A DNA stretch of 64,000 nucleotides from Diplosphaera chodatii (lineage: Eukaryota > Chlorophyta > Trebouxiophyceae > Prasiolales > Stichococcaceae): NCBI GenBank assembly GCA_032358165.1, contig JAALGY010000034.1:310001-374000 (forward strand), in the 5' to 3' direction. This document shows, in pieces, positions 57,962 to 64,000 of this stretch. Position 1 is the first letter of the stretch; every line of letters starts with the position of its first letter. The translations under genes were made by a program, and so were the position numbers. The notes under the pieces were generated by a model that was not told the DNA's origin, searched no databases, and saw only the letters and a list, made by a program, of their open reading frames with translations.

Positions 57962-60190
57962 ACCTGGGTCACCAGGCTCGTGGTCGAACGTCGGCTCCCC
58001 AGCCAGCCGGGGCGCCAGGGATATCAGGCATGCGAGGGCGATGCGCCGCTGGGCATCGCCCTCGTGACCGGCGGCGCTGCGCGAAGCAACACACCATCAC
58101 TTCAGGGTTTGCACCGCACCGCTCGCAACGAAGCAGGAAGTGCATTCTGGCTGAACACTGCATGTTGTCGGTCTGCAGTGGTCAAACAATCAGCTCTGGG
58201 ATGTGCAGCACTCCTATCTGACATACCGCAGCATGCATTGGCGATCACGATGCCACGATGTACAGGTACCAGCTGGCAACAGAATCCTGCAACCTTCACC
58301 GCAGCAGCGCACAGCAGATGTCTCACATGCACATGTAGACGATGCTGCTGAGGACTTCTGCCTCCAGCTCCGGCGCAAAGGCCGCCGTGGCATCCAGCGC
58401 CGCCAAGAGAAGCGATGGGGCAGAGGCTGTTGGAGACCATGACTGCCTGACAGACAGACAGACGAGCCGATCAGCAGACTGCCCATGGCGCAGCAGACCA
58501 GCAGCGTGCACTTATAAACATGGTCCATCATCACAAGGAAGGCAATGTCAACAGCTCTGATGGTGATCGCGATGACTCCCACCTGCCAGCCTGCAGCTGC
58601 GGAGCTTCCAGCATCGCGTTTGCGGCCGCTACACACTTTCTTGCTGCCCAACCGGCCAGCAGCACTGCTGGAGAAGGCCTGACACCCGCTGTGTTATCCG
58701 CCAGTGCTGCTCTAGCCGTGGCAGCAGACAGGTGGCACAGCAGCAGCACTGCAGCTTGCGGCGCCAGCGGCTGCAGATGCATGATGGTGGTGTCATCTGT
58801 TTGCTTGTTGTCTGCCGATGGCAGCTGCTGTGCTGATGACAGACATTGTGCTGCCCCTGTCGATGCTGCTGGGTCTGGAAACGCCGCCACACCGATGGCG
58901 TCAGCCGCCACATCCGTGGCTGGGGTGTCGGATGCCATGCTGCTGGCTGCATCAGCAGCAGTGCCGCTGACGCTGCTGCAGAGAACCTCTGCAGCGTGCT
59001 TCAGCAGCTGCCAGCCTGTGGGCCACATCTGCAGTGCTACCAGCAAGCCTGCTGTGTCGGCAGCCACTTCCATGCGAAGTGCCTCTGACCCAAGCAGAAC
59101 TGCCGGTGTCGACAGCAGCGGCAGCAGCAGCTGCTCAATGGCACGAGTCTCCGCTGCCATCGCCAGCGACTGGTCACCATCTGCAGGTTGGTGCCAGTCG
59201 ATCCTTACGCATCCCGTATCCTACTCGCTGTTCATCTGCACATGCGGGCATCATGTGTGCAATTATGCGAGGCGCAGGATGTGAGCACGCACCTGCTAGG
59301 CTTGCAATATGAAGCAGGAGCTCCACAGCGCACGCTGCATGCATCAGTAGCAAGTACGCCGGTGCAGTTGCCAAATCGCCTTCTATCTGCTCGCTATCCT
59401 GAAAATATTGGCAGGCGCGGATGTTGGACCCATGCCACAAAGAAGATGATAGGAGGTCAGCTGCTATGCTCGCCAGCGACGTCAGCTTGCATGCAGTAGA
59501 TCCTGAGTACTGCGAGCAAGAGTCAGCTTGCACCTGTGCGGAAATGGCATCACGGTAGGCACTGATGGTGGCAGCAACCAGCCGCAGGTACCACGCGGAC
59601 TGGGCCGTTGAGGATTCTGCAGCTGATTCGGGTGCGTTGATGATCGCAGCCCGCACCAGCGCCCTGCGCTGCACCTGCGAAGCATCGGCTGGCAGCGCAG
59701 CCGCGAGGGCTGCCAGCTGGGCTGGCAGCTGCTGCTGCGCCATGCTCAGCTGCAATTCACGGTCTCGCAGTACAATTCCGGGTGGTTTGCCAGCATTGTG
59801 GCTGCCTGATCAGGGAATCACGGAAGCTGATTGGTGCATGTCGGAAGTGCAGATCATCACCCCACATGCAGCGTCAACACACCCTCGGCAATCGACCAGG
59901 GCAGCGCTCGACTAAACAGTCGCATCCTATGCCCTTTCATACCGCAGGTCGCTCAAACTGGTCGAATGTAGCAAAATGCAGTTGGCCAGTTGCAGCGTGT
60001 GCCTGAGGTGTGCTGCAGGGTGGCCATGTGCATTCATCAGTCTCTGGAGGCAGCAACCTTGTTCCACCGTAAAGCGAACATCTCTGATGCTCAGATGGTC
60101 ACAGTTGCTCCACAAGGACGCGAGCATATCGGGCTGCCAGGAGGCAGCAACTAACGCTGTCTGACAGTTGTTGCGGCTACCGTCATACAC
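46832..60190 (-). CDS. TARBP1: TARBP1/Trm3-like tRNA (guanosine-2'-O)-methyltransferase with long helical N-terminal region
   Basis: The C-terminal SPOUT domain is clear. Exons 47965-47820 (LVLVASLVDR, PNLAGLTRTCEVFG), 47611-47530 (LVVADARVTSAREFQQISMT), 47313-47192 (GYTLVGLEQTTDSVPLPDY) and 47006-46832 (LLLGREREGIP, VEIPQHGVIRSLNVHVAAS, stop TAG) join in phase. They match TARBP1/Trm3, which methylates G18 of tRNA using S-adenosylmethionine. Upstream, about thirty Ala/Leu-rich helical exons lie on the same strand, for example near 48250, 48800, 49640, 50100, 50460, 53200, 54550, 55770, 56785, 57190, 57555, 58560-59160 and 59755, as expected of the HEAT-like N-terminal region. The first exon found is at about 60190 (YDGSRNNCQTALVAASWQPD); the start codon is not resolved. 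A split into two genes cannot be excluded. Confidence 0.75.
57926..57961. repeat. (TGC)12 trinucleotide repeat
   Basis: Twelve perfect units. On the minus strand it is (GCA)12. In the frame that continues into ASSLQSDASTDADSEED it would encode polyalanine, but a splice acceptor inside the repeat could exclude it from the mRNA. Confidence 0.95.
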
Positions 60191-60769
60191 CTGGTTCAGT
60201 CAGGCAATGGCAGCATCAGTAGTGTCCTGCAGACAGCAATACTTCCCGCAGAATCGGGTTCGCCGATCGCTGCGCTTCCTCTTAGTCGGTAGATGATCAT
60301 GCGCAGAAGATCCATGCTTGGCAGCCTGACATGCGTGTAAAATGCGTAGGTGCGCCATCCTCATCAATCTTACAGCTGTGGTCGATTGCCAGACAATGAA
60401 TGATGTCGATAAATTACAAATGTCTGCTCGTTTGCAGTCTGCAGACTTCAGCCAGCTCTATGCTAACACGTACCACCAGCAAGACTCAAAGCTACACCCG
60501 TGCAGCATGCCCCTCTCAGTGTGAATACAGCCAGCTTGCAGCTGGCCACTGTTCACACTTGGGGCCGCTCTGTCGGCCGCTGCCCACCAGCCCTCACACC
60601 AGAATTGGCTGCCTGTGTTCAATGCTCAAGCCGTTGTGGCGCCCTTCTCTGAAGGCTGCCCAGTGATCTTGTCCTTGATGGTGGCTCCCGTCGTCAGCGC
60701 TGACACTGCTGGCCGCAGCTGCACATTGCATGCGAATAGCATGATCAGACCATACCAACTATACTGCTT
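60191..60769. other. Region between TARBP1-like 5' end and catalase 3' end
   Basis: About 580 bases that should hold the promoter and perhaps the first exon of the TARBP1-like gene. A minus-strand frame at ~60300-60225 starting MIIYRLRGSAA is a weak candidate. Confidence 0.4.
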
Positions 60770-63700
60770 TCAGGCGCACACCCCACGTACACAGTGCACC
60801 CGCATCAGTGTGCAGTGCGGCTGTATGACTGGCGAGAATGCACACTCTGCAGCCTGAGACATCCCATCCCTAAACCCTGTATCCACCTTGTTGACCAGCC
60901 CGGGGTCGACCCGCTCCCAGATGTCGAACCAGCGCTCCCGCACGCTGTCTGGCAGCTTGGGGTCCGACATCCAGCTGCCGATCTCCTTCAGGAAGATGGT
61001 CTTCCTGCGGACGACAATCACAACATGTGCTCAGCACTGCCGGCACCAGCATGCTTCTTGCGGACCCCACCATATCCCTGGGGTACTGCCCTGTCACGAG
61101 GTGGTTGCCGTGGTAAGGCAGTGAGTGTATATCGAGACCAGAGACAACACCCTTGATGGCTCCTCTGCTATGGTGGCTCCTATTGCATCAGCAGCATTTC
61201 GGTTCCTCTATCTGCAGAAGCCGGCTGGTCTTTCAGCCTGAGTTGCCCGATGCTGCAGTGCTCACCGTGCAATGGACATCTCCCGCCACCGGTCGCCCGC
61301 CTGCTTGTAATCATCCCACTTGCCGCCTGCATTATTGGTGCAATTGCAACAATTTTACACAGTCCACAAGGCACACAGCATACACCTGGCGCGGAACATT
61401 GTCCTACGTGAGTTGCACGATGACAGGAGCATGCTGTCCTGCACGCAACACCTGCAAACTGCAGATGTTGAGGCAAGATTTGCTAAACCCTGCAGCCCAG
61501 CAGGGCTGCAACCCGCCGGCAGCCGGATGCTGGCAGGCCACAGCAGATGTGCTTCCACGCAAACATCTTGACGAAACTTCACTTTACGTAAACAAAATAT
61601 ACGTAAACAAAAGGCGCACCGTTGTCGCCGATGTCCTCCTTGACGCGGTGGCCCTCCAGCTTCTCGTCCTGGGCGTGCTTGAAGCGCGGCGCCTCCACCC
61701 CCCGCGCCCCCGGGTCCTCGTGCTTCGACGACCCCCAGTAGTTCACCTCGCCCACGTTGTGGGTGAAGTTCTGGGACCCGGCTGCGGTGCAGTGAGGATC
61801 ATGTCAGCGCCACACAGCCATGCAGGCACTTGAGTATACTGGCATCAGCTGCGTGCAGCTGAGGGTTGCCGGCAGCAGCGTGCGCACCCTCAGAGTTGAG
61901 GTGGAAGGGGCACTTTGGCGCGTTGATGGGCAGCTGGTCGTAGCTGCAGGGAGAAGGAAGGCCTGTCAGACTTCGAGGAAAACCCCTTGACACGGGGCGC
62001 CTGCACCTACAGCAGCTAGCAGGTAGTCCACATGAGATGGTTGGCAAGGGCGGGCGCAACTACGATGCACTCACTTGACGCCAATCCGGTACCGCTGGGT
62101 GTCCTGGTACGCGTTGATGCGCGATTGCAGCACCCTGTCGTTGCTGTAGGTGATGCCTGCACGCCGAGCGCCCCAGTTTAGCCATGGCGTTGCCTTGATC
62201 GAAGTTGGTGCATGCTTTACATGTGCATCATGAGCATGTGTGGGTGTCGACAGCTAGATCCTGTCGTCACCTGGCACCACCCGCCCTGGCGAGAAGGCGA
62301 TCTGCTCGCTCTCGTTGTGGAAGTTCTCGATGTTGGTGTCCAGCACCAGGCGGCCGATCTGGCGCAGCGGGAACTGGTCTGTGGGCCACACCTGCAGCCC
62401 CACAGTGCACGCCTGTTACTTGAGGAGGGTTGTGCCACAGAGAGCGCCTCGTCATGACCATCCGGCAATTTATGGCTGGAAGGCTTAAAAGCACACCTCT
62501 TCTGACACATATGTATCACAAGCTTTGCAGCCAGGCAGCCTTTTGATCCCATCCCGCTGCAGACTAGTGTCCCACTTGGGTGCGTGCACAGGTATGCCCG
62601 TGTTATGAGCGCGCTCTGCCAGGCAGGCGGCTGCACCTTGGTGGCATCCAGGGGGTCGAAGTCAAAGTTAAGCTGGTCCTGGGGGTCCATCGTCTGGATC
62701 TGCAGGTCCCACTCCGGGTAGTCGCCCGCCGCGATGGCGTTGAACAGGTCGTGCGTCGCGTGGCTGCAGCAAAGCAAAGTGGACGTGCATGTGGACGTGC
62801 ATGTGAATGTGATGCGCCTGCTCATGCCCGTCAGATGCACCTGTTCAGGCAGCGCCCTGTGCTGCAGGGCACTGGTGCTGACACTAATAAACACAACCGG
62901 CACTGATGCAGCAGCCTGCTGCTAGCTCCCTGCACACGTTCTGCTAACCTGTGGACCTTTATGTATGCACAGGCAACCCAGGCAGGGAGGCAGCAGGAGG
63001 CAGGAAGCACCTGTGGCGCATGTTCAGCGCGCCGGCCAGCTGCGCGGTCTCGTCCGTCATGAACTTGGCGCCCAACTTGGGGTACATGTGCCACTGTGAG
63101 GCCACATACAGAACCTCTCGCAGCGGCAAAGTGATAGGTTGGGGTACATGTGCCACTGTAAGACCACATACAGAACCTCGCAGCGGCAAAGTGATAGGCA
63201 GGACATTCAGGCACGGAGCAAGCATGTGCAACAACTGTGTACAGAACATGCTTGCGAGCGACGCAAATCAGACGCTACACCATGCAAACAGAGCTGCAGC
63301 AGCACAGGGTGGGGACGCAATTACTTGCCAGCAGGCGCACCTTCACAAAGGTCTCCTTGCCCTCCTTGTTCACCAGCACGAACGTGTTCACGCCGTACCC
63401 TGCACACAGCATGGGTAGAGCGCTGCTGGTTCGGCGCCTTAGCTGTCAGTACAGGAACGCTACCGTCATGTCATGCTATCACATGTGAGGTCTCTAATCC
63501 TGCAGTGAGCAGTACATCATTTGGCTCTTTACAGTGGACACTGTAAGGAGGAATACCAGAGTAGCTCGCCTTTCCTGGAGCCATCCAGAACCACTGCTGT
63601 ATGTCATTTTGTGCAGCTTAGTACACTTCAAGGAAAGGCTTCCGGACTGGGGTTTGAGGGCCGCACCCTCCTGGTGCCGGTAGTCCGTCGGGAGGCCCGA

Positions 63701-64000
63701 CTCGTCCAGCATCCACGTCAGCATGTGGCAGCTCTCCGGGTAGTTCTGCAGGAAGTCCAGGATGCGCCACGCCTGCGTAACACAGGAACACCTCGTTATG
63801 GGTGTCAATCCGTCGGCAGGGTACTGGCAGCAGATGCCAGACTGTTATGCATAGCGCCACTGTCCATCAGCAAATATGTTGAGGCAGCCGCCTCACCGTG
63901 GCAAGCAGTGTTGTGATGACATCGCATCGAACTGCACACATCTGGCAGCGCCATCATCAGCGTCAATTGTCTTCTGTATCTAAAGCAGGACGCCCACCTC
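60770..64000 (-). CDS. CAT: Catalase, 5' partial
   Basis: Decomposes hydrogen peroxide to water and oxygen with heme, usually in peroxisomes. Ten full exons: 63772-63667, 63399-63341, 63093-63011, 62763-62637, 62391-62271, 62156-62075, 61943-61888, 61781-61620, 61326-61266 and 61004-60770. The last codon of an upstream exon (GAG) is at 64000-63998. All phases agree. Diagnostic segments: [77 protein letters not shown] and [14 protein letters not shown]. The heme-ligand tyrosine is in [13 protein letters not shown]. The first ~165 residues, with the distal His and Asn, lie outside the window. The very C-terminal ~20 residues after [11 protein letters not shown] are uncertain. A tandem duplication surrounds the start of the exon at 63093. 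Confidence 0.92.
63077..63198. repeat. ~60-bp tandem duplication across a catalase 3' splice site
   Basis: Copies 63077-63138 and 63139-63198 are nearly identical. Each holds the acceptor (CAG|TGGCACATG on the minus strand) and the first ~17 exon bases. The inner copy (63093) is the one in frame with the rest of the exon. Confidence 0.95.

Noticed and set aside
57920..58351. Plus-strand frame with a polycysteine/polyleucine start
   Set aside because: Created by the TGC repeat; the minus strand carries the TARBP1-like exon.
1..64000. CRISPR array, tRNA or rRNA genes
   Set aside because: No regularly spaced direct repeats with unique spacers, and no tRNA- or rRNA-like segment was recognised on either strand by eye.

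Overview
This window is nuclear DNA from a eukaryote, most likely a green alga. Genes are cut into many short exons with GT-AG (and several GC-AG) introns, and acceptors are nearly always TGCAG|G. The plastid-type tryptophan synthase beta chain, the catalase and the tRNA 2'-O-methyltransferase all read as algal or plant proteins. A trebouxiophyte of the Coccomyxa type would fit, but that is inference. The exon models below were built by hand from reading frame, intron phase and family similarity; no alignment or database search was run.

Layout. 1-2151 (+): 3' part of a nucleoside-phosphorylase-clan gene. 2655-6199 (-): complete ten-exon trpB. 7006-10450 (+): uncharacterised low-complexity gene. 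10807-18693 (-): three tandem paralogues of a family I do not recognise, with shared exon order and phases; two have complete gene models. 20589-20858 (+): a small membrane-anchor reading frame with a decayed copy at 39448. 21542-46305: an array of 2-oxoglutarate/Fe(II) dioxygenase-like (2OG) genes. Six long copies and two orphan exons are in all stages of decay. Only the copy at 31966-34714 (+) keeps both an open frame and the full metal and 2-oxoglutarate ligand set; the copy at 43510-46305 (-) is frame-intact but lacks the distal metal His. 46832-60190 (-): a very long many-exon gene ending in a TARBP1/Trm3 SPOUT methyltransferase domain. 60770-64000 (-): catalase, running off the right edge.

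The most striking structure is a 4261-bp CACTA-type DNA transposon at 27130-31390. It begins CACTA, ends TAGTG, has imperfect terminal inverted repeats, GC-rich palindromic subterminal repeats and a 3-bp ACA target-site duplication. It sits inside exon 1 of one 2OG gene copy and separates its 5' third of an exon (31391-31720) from the rest of the gene (24657-27129). Removing the element and one ACA joins the halves in one frame.

A second theme is splice-site change. Seven introns, in trpB and in the three-gene family, have GC rather than GT donors, and at orthologous introns of the tandem paralogues one copy has GT where another has GC. In two genes (a 2OG copy and catalase) a short tandem duplication has copied the 3' splice site.

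The genes do not form an obvious pathway; the neighbourhood looks like housekeeping genes around two lineage-specific tandem expansions.
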